From assembly GCF_015223195.1 (NCBI RefSeq), contig NZ_JADFUA010000008.1, forward strand, positions 62,001-126,000: a stretch of DNA of 64,000 nt, read 5' to 3'. Positions 25,090-33,317 of the stretch are shown one piece after another (within the stretch, counting starts at the first letter, position 1; each line of letters begins with the position of its first letter). The notes beneath the pieces were generated by a model that had not been told where the DNA came from, did no database searches, and saw only the letters and a program-made list of their open reading frames with translations. A program made the position numbers and the translations under genes. This DNA is from Chitinilyticum piscinae. GTDB taxonomy: Bacteria > Pseudomonadota > Gammaproteobacteria > Burkholderiales > Chitinibacteraceae.

Positions 25090-25803
25090 TCACTCCCCCT
25101 GTTTATGCTGGCAGCTGGCCAGCACGTTGTTGTTCTCGCCCACGAGCCTGGCCTCCAGCAGTACAGGCCTTGCCCCCGCCGGAAGTTTGAGCACCCCTTC
25201 CCGATTGCCATAATGCCGGAAGCTTACCGGCTGGTCGGGCACAGTTAGTTCGGCCTGCTTGCCTTCGCTACGGTACTGCATACTCACGCGCAGCGTGCCG
25301 CTGAACTGTGCATCACGGTTGATGCCCTGCACCAGCAGTAGCCGGTAACGCCAGGCATTATCTGCCTCTGCCACGGCGTTGCATACGGCCAGATCTACCG
25401 GCTTGCTGCGGTTATTTGCCTGCAGCAGCGATTGGAAGAAAGCCAGCGTCTCCTGCTGAGTACTCAACTGGCCTCGCAGGCTCGCCAGCTCGCTGGCCTG
25501 CGCCGTTCGTGCTGCATCGCTGATGCGCACCCGCTGCGCCAGCAGGGCTTCTCGGGCCAGCACTGCGGCAAGCTCGGTCTCCAGATTTGCTGCCCTTCCT
25601 GCCCCCGAAGCAGCACTGGCAATAGCCGGCACGGACTCAACGGAGGAATGAGTCAGTCGGCCAGACACAAACCCGGCGACCAGCAGAGCCACTGCTAGCA
25701 CGAGGCGCAACAGCCAATCCCGCACCGGGTGCCCGGTACGAACCTGTGGCGGCAGCGAAGCCAGCCGCATGCGTCGCGCACGATGCCAGCGCTTCAGCGG
25801 CAT
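25090..25803 (-). CDS. DUF6776-like membrane-anchored protein
   Basis: A 237-residue protein with a basic N-terminus, one membrane segment (LLRLVLAVALLVAGFVSG, residues about 30-47), a coiled-coil region about 70-120 (LETELAAVLAREALLAQRV), and a beta-rich C-terminal domain holding SLLQANNRS, YRLLLVQGINRDAQFSGTL and VLLEARLVGENNNVL. This layout is that of the DUF6776 proteins that sit beside bactofilin and erpA in many betaproteobacteria. Type II inner-membrane topology is expected. Its role is unknown; the adjacency hints at an envelope partner of the bactofilin. Confidence 0.75.
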   Translation of the reverse strand: MPLKRWHRARRMRLASLPPQVRTGHPVRDWLLRLVLAVALLVAGFVSGRLTHSSVESVPAIASAASGAGRAANLETELAAVLAREALLAQRVRISDAARTAQASELASLRGQLSTQQETLAFFQSLLQANNRSKPVDLAVCNAVAEADNAWRYRLLLVQGINRDAQFSGTLRVSMQYRSEGKQAELTVPDQPVSFRHYGNREGVLKLPAGARPVLLEARLVGENNNVLASCQHKQGE

Positions 25804-25960
25804 GCCGCATATCCTTGCCTACCCGTCGCCACGACTGGTGCGGGTACCATCCTGTCTGCCCACATGCCTCGATCCTTCATTTCCGGATAGCGTCAGATAG
25901 TAATGCAAAATTCCGATGGGCGGTACGGAACACACCGCCGCGCGGTATGCAGAAAACACA

Positions 25961-25984
25961 AAAGCCACCCGAGAGGGTGGCTTT
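25961..25984 (-). terminator. Terminator after rplM-rpsI (GCCACCC/GGGTGGC type)
   Basis: AAAGCCACCC (25961-25970) pairs with GGGTGGCTTT (25975-25984) over a 4-base loop; on the minus strand it runs into TTTTGTGTTTTC. It lies 35 bases past the rpsI stop. The same stem core is reused at three other transcript ends in this window. Confidence 0.85.
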
Positions 25985-26018
25985 TTGCGTGGGCAAGCAG
26001 TCCGGCGTAATCGGAAGA

Positions 26019-26411
26019 TTAACGCTTGGAGAATTGCTTGCGACGACGAGCGCCGCGCAGACCCACTTTCTTACGCTCAACTTCACGAGCGTCGCGGGTA
26101 ACGAGGCCAGCAGCCTTCAGGGTCCCCTTCAGGGCTGCATCGAAGTCGACCAGAGCACGGGTCAGACCGTGGCGAATCGCGCCAGCCTGGCCAGTTTCGC
26201 CACCGCCGGTTACGTTAACCAGAATGTCGAAGGCTTCGAGGTTGTTGGTCAGCACCAGCGGCTGACGAACGACCATGCGGCCAGTTTCACGGGCAAAGTA
26301 TTGGTCAACCGGCTTGCCGTTAACCACGATGTTGCCAGTACCCTTCATCAGGAATACACGAGCAACAGCGCTCTTGCGACGACCGGTACCGTAGTTGTAC
26401 TTACCTACCAT
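26019..26411 (-). CDS. rpsI: 30S ribosomal protein S9
   Basis: A 130-residue uS9. It starts [21 protein letters not shown] and ends with the highly basic [14 protein letters not shown] tail that reaches the decoding centre. [14 protein letters not shown] and [22 protein letters not shown] are the conserved core. AAAGGA is at the ribosome-binding position. It follows rplM by 26 bases, the conserved rplM-rpsI operon. Confidence 0.97.
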   Translation of the reverse strand: MVGKYNYGTGRRKSAVARVFLMKGTGNIVVNGKPVDQYFARETGRMVVRQPLVLTNNLEAFDILVNVTGGGETGQAGAIRHGLTRALVDFDAALKGTLKAAGLVTRDAREVERKKVGLRGARRRKQFSKR

Positions 26412-26437
26412 TTTGCAATCCTTTCCTATACGCCGGC

Positions 26438-26866
26438 TTACAGAGCCAGGGCTTTCGGTTGTTGCGCAGCGTGCGGATGCTCGCTACCGGCATAAACCTT
26501 CAGCTTCTTGATCATGGCGTAGCCGAGCGGGCCTTTCGGCAGCATGCCCTTTACGGCCATTTCCAGCGCACGACCCGGGAACTTGTTTTGCATCTCGGTG
26601 AAAGTACGCTCATAAATGCCACCCGGGAAACCGGTGTGACGGTAATACTTCTTGCTGGTGGCCTTGTCACCGGTCACGCGCAGCTTGTCAGCATTGACTA
26701 CAACGATGTAGTCGCCACAATCTACGTGCGGGGTGTACTCAGCCTTGTGCTTGCCGCGCAGGCGCTTGGCAACTTCAGCCGCAACACGGCCGAGCACCAG
26801 ATCGGTGGCATCGACTACGAGCCACTCGCGCTTTACCTCATGCGGCTTGGCGGAAAAGGTTTTCAT
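26438..26866 (-). CDS. rplM: 50S ribosomal protein L13
   Basis: A 142-residue uL13 starting [22 protein letters not shown] and carrying [37 protein letters not shown] and the [28 protein letters not shown] block typical of the family. L13 is an early-assembly protein of the large subunit. It is the first gene of the rplM-rpsI operon, behind a strong sigma-70 promoter. Confidence 0.97.
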   Translation of the reverse strand: MKTFSAKPHEVKREWLVVDATDLVLGRVAAEVAKRLRGKHKAEYTPHVDCGDYIVVVNADKLRVTGDKATSKKYYRHTGFPGGIYERTFTEMQNKFPGRALEMAVKGMLPKGPLGYAMIKKLKVYAGSEHPHAAQQPKALAL

Positions 26867-26906
26867 GACTGCTATTCCACGTTTTCTGATTTCGAGAAAG
26901 TCGCAA

Positions 26907-26936
26907 ATAATAAACGACGGAGCAAGGGCATGTCAA
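26907..26936 (-). promoter_or_regulatory. Sigma-70 promoter for rplM-rpsI
   Basis: On the minus strand a perfect TTGACA (26936-26931) is followed after 18 bases by TATTAT (26912-26907), five of six matches. Transcription would start near 26900, about 34 bases before rplM. The strength suits a ribosomal protein operon. Confidence 0.75.
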
Positions 26937-27064
26937 ACCCAAGATGCTCCGCGTTGCGACGATGCTGGCTTTCGGACTCGTGCTCAGTATGAATCGGGCG
27001 TGCCGCAGCCTGCATGAACCCGCTACAATGCGCCAATTCGTCCCGAATAACAAGTGAGAGCGCG

Positions 27065-27484
27065 ATGAAAGTTCGTCTGAAGTGGGTGGAAGATGTGAGT
27101 TTTCTGGCACAGAGCGGCTCCGGCCACTCGGTGCTGATGGATGGTCCGCCAGAAGGCGGCGGCAAGAATCACGGTCCGCGCCCGATGGAAATGGTGTTGA
27201 TGGGGGCTGCCGGCTGCTCGACGTACGACGTCATCCACATCCTGAAGAAAGGTCGCGCCGACGTGCGGGACTGCGTGGTCGATGTCGAAGCCGAGCGCGC
27301 CGAGACCGAGCCCAAGGTGTTTACCAAAATTCACCTGCATTTCACCGTCAAGGGCAAGGGCCTGAAAACCGAGCAGGTCGAGCGCGCCATCAATCTGTCT
27401 GCCGAGAAATACTGCTCGGCAACCATCATGCTCGCCAAGACCGCTGAAGTAACGCACGATTTCGAGGTTATCGAGATCGAATAA
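27065..27484 (+). CDS. OsmC-family peroxiredoxin-like protein
   Basis: A 139-residue OsmC/Ohr-fold protein. It starts MKVRLKWVEDVSFLAQSGSGH and has PRPMEMVLMGAAGCSTYDVIHILKKG with the first conserved Cys near residue 52, and SAEKYCSATIMLAKTAEV with the second near 118. The YhfA-like branch of this family, rather than true OsmC, fits best. Such proteins reduce organic hydroperoxides; the substrate is unknown. The ATG at 27065 starts the family domain; TACAAT at 27024-27029 may be its -10. Confidence 0.85.
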   Translation: MKVRLKWVEDVSFLAQSGSGHSVLMDGPPEGGGKNHGPRPMEMVLMGAAGCSTYDVIHILKKGRADVRDCVVDVEAERAETEPKVFTKIHLHFTVKGKGLKTEQVERAINLSAEKYCSATIMLAKTAEVTHDFEVIEIE

Positions 27485-27508
27485 CCCTCAGCCGGCCGCA
27501 ACAGCCGG

Positions 27509-28168
27509 CTAGCGCCCAGTCTGTGTATGCTGCAGGCTGCGGCGGAATAACCAGGCCACGGCCAGCACCAGCAGCACGCCGGCCGCGGTCACCAGCAACA
27601 GAATCCAGGCGTTGCGCCGGCCGCTGTGCATGGACTGCTGCACGACCTGATCGACCAGCCGTTCCTTGTAGCGCGTGTGATCGGCAAAGGCCGCGGTCAG
27701 CCGCTCACCCGCCGGCTTCCATTCGCTTTCCACCACCACCAGCGCCTCTTCCCGTTTCCCGGCATTCGACGCCGCCAGCACCTTCTCCAGTGCAGTGAGG
27801 TATTCGCCGAGCAACTGCCGGTCCCGTTGCAGTAGCTCACCATCCTGCCGGTTAACAACCAGATCGCGAGCGTAGGCATCCAGATGCTCGTTGATCTGCG
27901 CGATATTGTGGCGGATGGTGTTTTCGTGCGGAGCCCGTTTGCTGGCATCCTGATAAGAGAGGTGGTATAGCGCATTGACTCGGATCAGCAGAAAATCCCG
28001 CTCGACACTCGATAGAATGGCCAGGCTGCGAATGATGTTCTCGTCCGTGAACTCCAGCTCCTCGCTGATCTGCTGCGAGCTGAAAAATCCGATGAGCCCG
28101 GTCACCAGCACCGCCATGACGGCACCGGCAACCACCGCCCAGAATCGCTGCCTCAGCGCATACGTCAT
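27509..28168 (-). CDS. Orphan 4-helix-bundle chemoreceptor sensor domain protein
   Basis: A 219-residue membrane protein with the layout of the N-terminal part of a chemoreceptor: a first membrane segment (about 11-29, AVVAGAVMAVLVTGLIGFF), a periplasmic four-helix bundle (about 30-185), and a second membrane segment (about 188-206, ILLLVTAAGVLLVLAVAWLF). It stops a few residues later (RRSLQHTQTGR), just where a HAMP domain would begin, and no HAMP or signalling domain follows in any frame before the next gene. It may be a degraded receptor or a free sensor subunit. A cytochrome b561 gene ends 11 bases upstream. Confidence 0.7.
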   Translation of the reverse strand: MTYALRQRFWAVVAGAVMAVLVTGLIGFFSSQQISEELEFTDENIIRSLAILSSVERDFLLIRVNALYHLSYQDASKRAPHENTIRHNIAQINEHLDAYARDLVVNRQDGELLQRDRQLLGEYLTALEKVLAASNAGKREEALVVVESEWKPAGERLTAAFADHTRYKERLVDQVVQQSMHSGRRNAWILLLVTAAGVLLVLAVAWLFRRSLQHTQTGR

Positions 28169-28179
28169 GATTTACCTGC

Positions 28180-28800
28180 TCATGTATTGCCCAAGGACTT
28201 ATTATCAGCGATATCCAGCCGTGCATACCCCTTAGAATCTTGCGGGGCAGCCAGATAGTCCAGCAAATCTCCCTCAGGCGCCATGCGCTGCAGGGGGCGC
28301 TGCTCACTGACCAGTTGCAATGCCAATGAAAACAAGACATGCGCAAGACAAACGAACACCAGCGCCATGCCAGCCAACTGGTGCACTTGCCCCACCATCA
28401 GCACCGCACCACCGGTAAGCAGCAAGGGGATGCTCATCCCCAGCCACTGCTGCCCGGCAGCATGAGCCAGCATCAGCAAGCCTCCGGAACACGCCAGAAA
28501 GCCGATCAACGCGTAGAGCAGGCCGTGCAACACCCGCGCAACCAGTCGCTGAGCGTCATCACAGGCCGCAGGCGCAGGCGTGCCGAATGCGCTAAGCGCC
28601 AGCAGCCGCAGCAGATTGACCAGAAAGAGCCCCTGCCCACTCCACAGGTGCAGCCCCATCAGCAGCGAATAAGCCGGATGCCCTCTGCCTGCGAATGAAG
28701 CCAGCAGAATCGCCAGCATGCAGGCAAGCGCCAGCAGCGCCGACAGCCAGTGCCCTACGACTGAAAGTGGATGATAAGGGTGCGTTACCGAATCATGCAT
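28180..28800 (-). CDS. Cytochrome b561-family membrane protein
   Basis: A 206-residue protein with four to five hydrophobic segments in the di-haem cytochrome b561 pattern. Candidate haem-ligand histidines are in VVGHWLSALLAL, MGLHLWSGQGLF, RVLHGLLYALIG and VHQLAGMALVFVCLAHVLF, one or two per helix. Such proteins pass electrons between quinol or superoxide and a partner. The ATG at 28800 gives the usual short N-terminus MHDSVTHPYHPLSVVGHW; the frame is open 27 codons further but runs into the FNT gene. A 33-residue soluble tail follows the last helix. Confidence 0.78.
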   Translation of the reverse strand: MHDSVTHPYHPLSVVGHWLSALLALACMLAILLASFAGRGHPAYSLLMGLHLWSGQGLFLVNLLRLLALSAFGTPAPAACDDAQRLVARVLHGLLYALIGFLACSGGLLMLAHAAGQQWLGMSIPLLLTGGAVLMVGQVHQLAGMALVFVCLAHVLFSLALQLVSEQRPLQRMAPEGDLLDYLAAPQDSKGYARLDIADNKSLGNT

Positions 28801-28816
28801 GACGAGCTCCGTAGGC

Positions 28817-29644
28817 TCAGGGCAGATCAATGTCGGTGGGATTTTCCACCTTGCCATCCGTTTCACTATAAAGCCATGCATACGGCAAACCGATCAGCAA
28901 AGCCCCACCAACGATATTGCCCAGCGTAGCCGGAATCAGGTTGTTCAGCACAAACTGACTCAACGAAATGTCTGCCCCCGCCAGCATGGCAGCCGGAACA
29001 AAGAACAGATTGGCAATGCTGTGCTCCATTCCCAGTGCAACAAAGGCCATGACTGGCGCCCAGATCCCGACCATGCGACCCAGCGTATCCTTCGCTGAAT
29101 AGCCCTGCCAGGCGGCCACACAGACCAGCATATTGGCCAGAATCCCCTTTACGAACACCACATGAAACGGGCTGTGTACCTTGTGCTCGGCCAGCGAGAG
29201 CACAAATGGCGACCAGGGATGAGAGGCATCCAACAACCCCGTCATATAGGCAAACACCCCTGCAGCAAACAGGGCGCCTACCAGATTGCCGGCATAGGAA
29301 ACCGACCATACCCGCAGCACTTCAGTCAGGCGCACCTGCCGACGATACAGCGGCACCATCTGCGTGGCGCAATTGGAGGTGAAGAGATCTGCGCCAGTCA
29401 GTACTACCGCAATAAAGCCGACAGGAAAAACCGCACCAAACAGCAGCTTGTCCAGTCCCGGGTTTTGCGCCGCAAGCGTGGTGGCACCACCGGCAACAAC
29501 CAGCGCCAGCAGCGCCCCAAGCGCGATATAGACGCCCCCCAGAAATGCCATAACCAGCAACCGTGGCGGCTGCAGCGTCACCTTGCTGCGGGCGGCTTCA
29601 TTGATGTAATTGACGATGAAATTCGGAGCGAGTATCTGGGCCAT
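28817..29644 (-). CDS. Formate/nitrite transporter family (FocA/NirC-like) channel
   Basis: A 275-residue FNT-family protein with six membrane helices. Family blocks are GGVYIALGALLALVV near residue 37, GFIAVVLTGADLFTSNCATQ near 80, NLVGALFAAGVFAY near 122, and GILANMLVCVAAW and GMEHSIANLFFVPAAM, the last holding the conserved central-pore His. FNT channels move formate, nitrite or related monovalent anions. The OFA-family antiporter gene upstream in the same direction suggests a formate-linked role. No good ribosome-binding site is seen before the ATG. Confidence 0.9.
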   Translation of the reverse strand: MAQILAPNFIVNYINEAARSKVTLQPPRLLVMAFLGGVYIALGALLALVVAGGATTLAAQNPGLDKLLFGAVFPVGFIAVVLTGADLFTSNCATQMVPLYRRQVRLTEVLRVWSVSYAGNLVGALFAAGVFAYMTGLLDASHPWSPFVLSLAEHKVHSPFHVVFVKGILANMLVCVAAWQGYSAKDTLGRMVGIWAPVMAFVALGMEHSIANLFFVPAAMLAGADISLSQFVLNNLIPATLGNIVGGALLIGLPYAWLYSETDGKVENPTDIDLP

Positions 29645-29717
29645 AGCTGCTGACGATCATGACAGAGGAATGGCAAAACTCTACGCCATCCGCACTAGTT
29701 CGAAAGTGGTAATAAAA

Positions 29718-29749
29718 CACAAAAGGGAGCCTTCCGGCCCCCTTTTGTG
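29718..29749 (-). terminator. Terminator after the OFA antiporter gene
   Basis: CACAAAAGGGAGCC (29718-29731) pairs with GGCCCCCTTTTGTG (29736-29749) with a single mismatch over a TTCC/GGAA loop; minus-strand transcription would run into TTTTATT. It lies about 22 bases past the stop, so the FNT gene probably has its own promoter in 29645-29717. Confidence 0.75.
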
Positions 29750-29770
29750 CGTTTGTTTGCGACAAGTCAA

Positions 29771-31069
29771 TCAGCGAGTTTCTTCGTCAGCAGCAGCCAG
29801 AGCCAGGCCATCAGCCTCGACCTGGGCATAGCCCAGTTCACGACGGGCCAGTTCACGGTTGACAAAGACTTTCATGGCTACGGACACGGCCAGCGCTGCG
29901 ATGAACACCCCGGCAAAAACCGTCGTCATTGCGGCGTAGCTGCCTGTTGCCTCGCGCAGGAAGGATGCAAACGAAGAGCCTACCAGGCCGGCCATCGCCC
30001 AGGCCGTCAGCACATAGCCGTGGATCGCCGAAACCTGCTTGGTACCGAACAGGTCGCCAATATAGGCCGGCAAGGTGGAGAAGCCACCGCCATAGCAGGT
30101 CATGATCAGATACAGCACCACCTGGAAGATGAGCACATCTTTCAGTGTCGGCAGCAGGAAGAAAGCTACAACTTCAATCACGAAGAAGGTGATGTAGGTA
30201 TTCGGGCGCCCCAGTACATCGGAGAACGACGCCCAAGCCAGACGGCCGCCCCCGTTGAAGAGGCCGATCATACCAACCACGGCCCCCGCAGCCAGCGCAC
30301 TCATGCCAGTCACTTCCTGCGCCATTGGCGAGGCCACCGAAATCACGGCGATGCCGCAGGTGATGTTGATGAACATCATGACCCACAGACCATAGAATGG
30401 CTTGGTTTTGACAGCTTCGTTGGCAGTCATCGGCATCAGATCCATGGCGGCCTTCTTCTTGCCCGAAGCCAGCGCCTCTTCAAAACCAGCCGGCTTCCAG
30501 CCTGCCGGAGGCGGCTCAAGATAACGGGCCGAAGCCAGCATGATCACGGCGTAGAGCGAACCGAGAATAAAGAAGGTATTGGCGATACCGACACTGGCGA
30601 TCAGCTTGGCCATCAAGGGCGCCCCGAAGAAGGACGCGAAACCAAAGCCCATGATTGCCAAGCCGGTAGCGAGGCCACGACGGTCAGGGAACCATTTCAT
30701 GAGGGTCGAGACAGGAGTGACGTAACCGGTTCCGAGACCGATACCGCCAATCACCCCGTAGCAGAGATACAGCAGCCAGAGATTGCCGATTGACGTCGCC
30801 ACGCCAGCCCCCAGCAGACCGACCGACCAGAAAATGCCGGAAAGTGTACCGGAGAAGCGCGGACCGCGTTTTTCCACGACATGGCCCATGACCGCCGCGG
30901 ACATACCCAACATGAAGATGGCCAGTCCGAAGGCGAAGCCGACCTCCTTGAGACTCCAGCCAAATTGCGCCATCAGGGGCTTGGAGAACACGCTCCACGC
31001 ATATACCGAGCCGATCGAGATGTGGATACCCACCCCCGATGCGGCAATCAACCATCTGTTCTTGGCCAT
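29771..31069 (-). CDS. OFA-family (oxalate/formate antiporter-like) MFS transporter
   Basis: A 432-residue major facilitator with twelve membrane segments. It starts MAKNRWLIAASGVGIHISIGSVYAWSVF, the standard opening of the OFA family, and carries ACYGVIGG-like VIGGIGLGTGYVTPVSTLMKWFPDRRGLATGLAIMGFGFAS. OxlT exchanges oxalate for formate; most relatives are of unknown substrate. A GAGGAG site 9 bases before the ATG fixes the start over a position 18 bases upstream. It sits just before an FNT channel gene, and an FNR-like site lies upstream, both consistent with an anaerobic or formate-related role. Confidence 0.85.
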   Translation of the reverse strand: MAKNRWLIAASGVGIHISIGSVYAWSVFSKPLMAQFGWSLKEVGFAFGLAIFMLGMSAAVMGHVVEKRGPRFSGTLSGIFWSVGLLGAGVATSIGNLWLLYLCYGVIGGIGLGTGYVTPVSTLMKWFPDRRGLATGLAIMGFGFASFFGAPLMAKLIASVGIANTFFILGSLYAVIMLASARYLEPPPAGWKPAGFEEALASGKKKAAMDLMPMTANEAVKTKPFYGLWVMMFINITCGIAVISVASPMAQEVTGMSALAAGAVVGMIGLFNGGGRLAWASFSDVLGRPNTYITFFVIEVVAFFLLPTLKDVLIFQVVLYLIMTCYGGGFSTLPAYIGDLFGTKQVSAIHGYVLTAWAMAGLVGSSFASFLREATGSYAAMTTVFAGVFIAALAVSVAMKVFVNRELARRELGYAQVEADGLALAAADEETR

Positions 31070-31142
31070 ATCTTCCACTCCTCGCAACGTAAATAGTTCG
31101 TTTTGTTAACGGGAAGATTGCCACTCTGGCTAATTAGCGGAG

Positions 31143-31156
31143 TTGACTGGCATCAA
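31143..31156 (-). promoter_or_regulatory. FNR-like site upstream of the OFA transporter
   Basis: Read on the minus strand, TTGATGCCAGTCAA matches TTGAT-N4-ATCAA in nine of ten positions. Its centre is about 80 bases before the transporter start. No clear -10 is found at the class II distance, so the promoter itself is not resolved. Confidence 0.4.
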
Positions 31157-31272
31157 GCGGGACAGAACGAGTTGAGTCGTTGTTGCGCCAGCAACGCACT
31201 GATCCGGTTATTCTTTTACAAAAAATAACATCGAGAAAGCCCCGTGACAGAACATCCGACAGTTAAAAGGAA

Positions 31273-31292
31273 AGCCACCCCGGAGGGTGGCT
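31273..31292 (-). terminator. Terminator after coq7 (GCCACCC/GGGTGGC type)
   Basis: AGCCACCC (31273-31280) pairs with GGGTGGCT (31285-31292) over CGGA; minus-strand transcription would run into TTCCTTTTAAC. It lies 30 bases past the coq7 stop. The stem core is shared with the rpsI, RTX and groEL terminators. Confidence 0.8.
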
Positions 31293-31321
31293 GGATCGAT
31301 GCTGGAGTGATCTTGAATGCA

Positions 31322-31966
31322 TCAGACACGATAACTGAGGCTCGTCATCACTTTTGAGCTCCCCTGCATCACCGCCTTGACCGATGCCGGCAGCTCGGCC
31401 GCCCCCAGTTCGATTGCCTTCTCGGCATGGCTCATCTCATCGGTATACATCTGCGCAACGATTGCCCGACTCTTCTGATCCGCCTCCGGCAGAGTCTGCA
31501 GATGGGACTGCAGGTGAGCCCCCACCTGGCGCTCGGTTTCGGCCAGAAAGCCCAGATTCCACTTGTCACCGATCAGTCCGGCGGTCACACCGATCGCCAG
31601 GCTACCCGCATACCACAGGGGGTTGAGCAGGCTCTTGTGGCTCCCCAGTTCGGCCAGACGCTGCTCGGTCCACGCCAGATGCTCCACTTCTTCGTGCGCC
31701 GCCTCACGCAGTGCCTCGCGAGCAGCCGGATCACGCGCAGTCAGAGCCTGTCCCTGATACAGAGCCTGGGCACAGACTTCGCCGCAGTGATTAACCCGCA
31801 TCAGCCCGGCTGCATGCTGTTTGTCGGCGGCAGAGAGCTCGACATCGTCCACATGACGATCCGGATGTTCGCGCACGCTCTGTGCTGGTGCGGCCAGCGT
31901 TCGCAGGGCGGTATCAAATTCGCAGATCAGCGCATCCAGAGATGGTAGGGGCGGAAGCTTGAGCAT
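31322..31966 (-). CDS. coq7: 3-demethoxyubiquinol 3-hydroxylase (Coq7)
   Basis: A 214-residue di-iron monooxygenase of the Coq7 family that performs the C6 hydroxylation in ubiquinone synthesis, replacing UbiF. Iron ligands are visible in MRVNHCGEVCAQALYQGQ, EEVEHLAWTEQRL and YTDEMSHAEKAIELGAAELP; LLNPLWYAGSLAIGVTAGLIGDKWNLGF is also conserved. The ATG at 31966 has AAAGAGGT 7 bases upstream, and an earlier in-frame start at 32002 is less likely. The gene stands alone between terminators. Confidence 0.95.
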   Translation of the reverse strand: MLKLPPLPSLDALICEFDTALRTLAAPAQSVREHPDRHVDDVELSAADKQHAAGLMRVNHCGEVCAQALYQGQALTARDPAAREALREAAHEEVEHLAWTEQRLAELGSHKSLLNPLWYAGSLAIGVTAGLIGDKWNLGFLAETERQVGAHLQSHLQTLPEADQKSRAIVAQMYTDEMSHAEKAIELGAAELPASVKAVMQGSSKVMTSLSYRV

Positions 31967-32059
31967 GAATGACCTCTTTGGTGGATCAAGACCGGAAGGC
32001 ATGGATGGCGCTTCCGACCGTCGACGATTCTAGCACTGCACAGCAGCAGGTGCAGTGCA

Positions 32060-32068
32060 TGCTATATT
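32060..32068 (+). promoter_or_regulatory. Extended -10 promoter for the periplasmic cyclophilin
   Basis: TGCTATATT is an extended -10 (TGn plus TATATT, five of six matches) 34 bases before the start codon at 32102. No convincing -35 hexamer is present, as is common for extended -10 promoters. Confidence 0.5.
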
Positions 32069-32101
32069 CGCGCTTTCCGGTTTTTTATTGCGGGACTTTC
32101 C

Positions 32102-32713
32102 ATGAAACGCCTGATTGCATCCTTTGTGCTGGCTGCCGCCAGCTGTGCAGCCTTTGCGGCCAATCCGCAAGTCGAACTCAACACCAGCCAGGGCAAGATC
32201 GTTCTGGAGCTGTATCCGGAGAAGGCGCCGCAAACCGTCGCCAACTTCCTGCAGTATGTGAAGGAAAAGCAGTACGACGGCGTGATCTTCCACCGTGTGA
32301 TCAGCGATTTCATGATCCAGGGCGGCGGCTTCACCCCCGACATGAAGGAAAAGCCGACCCGTGCACCGATCAAGAACGAAGCCAATAACGGCCTGAAGAA
32401 CGACAGCTATACCATTGCGATGGCGCGCACGCAGGACCCGCATTCGGCGTCTGCGCAATTCTTCATTAACGTGAAAAACAACGACTTCCTGAATTTCCGC
32501 AATGAAAGCGTTCAGGGCTGGGGCTACGCGGTATTCGGCAAGGTTGTCGAAGGCCAGAAGGTCGTCGACAAGATCAAGGTCGTACCGACCACGACCGTCA
32601 GCTACTATCAGGATGTTCCGGCCACTCCCGTGGTCATCCTGAGCGCCCGAGAACTGCCCGCGGCCGCAAGCAAACCCGCCAAGGCGGCGAGCAAGGCTTC
32701 CCAAGCCAAGTAA
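32102..32713 (+). CDS. ppiA: Exported peptidyl-prolyl cis-trans isomerase (cyclophilin)
   Basis: A 203-residue cyclophilin with a signal peptide ([16 protein letters not shown], cleavage after about residue 20), so it folds proteins in the periplasm. Core motifs are [30 protein letters not shown] and [15 protein letters not shown], including the catalytic Arg of FHRV. The C-terminal tail is an Ala/Lys-rich stretch ([17 protein letters not shown]) unusual for the family and probably flexible. A cytosolic-type paralogue follows 51 bases later; the two are near-identical in the core, suggesting a tandem duplication. Confidence 0.93.
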   Translation: MKRLIASFVLAAASCAAFAANPQVELNTSQGKIVLELYPEKAPQTVANFLQYVKEKQYDGVIFHRVISDFMIQGGGFTPDMKEKPTRAPIKNEANNGLKNDSYTIAMARTQDPHSASAQFFINVKNNDFLNFRNESVQGWGYAVFGKVVEGQKVVDKIKVVPTTTVSYYQDVPATPVVILSARELPAAASKPAKAASKASQAK

Positions 32714-32764
32714 CCCGATTTTGCCTTGCCGGCAACAACCGGCACACACTGACAAGGAAACACC

Positions 32765-33265
32765 ATGACCAAGGTAAAACTGTCCACTTCGATGGGCGAC
32801 ATCGTTCTGGAACTCGACGAAGTCAAGGCGCCGATCACCGTCGCGAATTTCGTGCAGTATGTGAATGACGGCCACTACGACGGCACGATTTTCCATCGCG
32901 TCATCGACGGCTTCATGATCCAGGGTGGCGGCTTCGAGCCAGGCCTGAAGCAAAAGAAAACCCGCGACAACATCAAGAACGAAGCGCAGAACGGCCTGAA
33001 GAATGTTGCCTACAGCATCGCCATGGCCCGCACTCCGGATCCCCACTCGGCCTCGGCACAGTTCTTCATCAATGTCGGCGACAACGACTTCCTGAATTTC
33101 CGCAGCGAAACCCCGCAGGGCTGGGGCTACGCGGTATTCGGCAAGGTCGTCGAAGGCCAGAGCGTCGTTGACCAGATCAAGGGCGTAAAAACCGGCAGCA
33201 GCGGCTTCCACCAGGATGTTCCGAAGGAAGACGTACTGATCACCAAGGCCGAAGTTCTGGCCTGA
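32765..33265 (+). CDS. ppiB: Cytoplasmic peptidyl-prolyl cis-trans isomerase (cyclophilin)
   Basis: A 166-residue cyclophilin without signal peptide: [23 protein letters not shown]. The catalytic core [17 protein letters not shown] and [35 protein letters not shown] is complete, and the length fits E. coli PpiB (164). ACAAGGAAACACC gives a ribosome-binding site. It follows the exported paralogue and precedes a strong terminator, forming a likely two-gene unit with it. Confidence 0.95.
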   Translation: MTKVKLSTSMGDIVLELDEVKAPITVANFVQYVNDGHYDGTIFHRVIDGFMIQGGGFEPGLKQKKTRDNIKNEAQNGLKNVAYSIAMARTPDPHSASAQFFINVGDNDFLNFRSETPQGWGYAVFGKVVEGQSVVDQIKGVKTGSSGFHQDVPKEDVLITKAEVLA

Positions 33266-33278
33266 TGTCATTGCAAGG

Positions 33279-33306
33279 GCGCGGCCTGCGGGCCGCGCTT
33301 TGTTTT
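33279..33306 (+). terminator. Intrinsic terminator after ppiB
   Basis: GCGCGGCC (33279-33286) pairs with GGCCGCGC (33291-33298) and is followed by TTTGTTTT. It ends only 11 bases before lpxH, so part of the leader of lpxH would be this hairpin if transcripts read through. Confidence 0.8.
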
Positions 33307-33317
33307 GCCCTGCCGCC

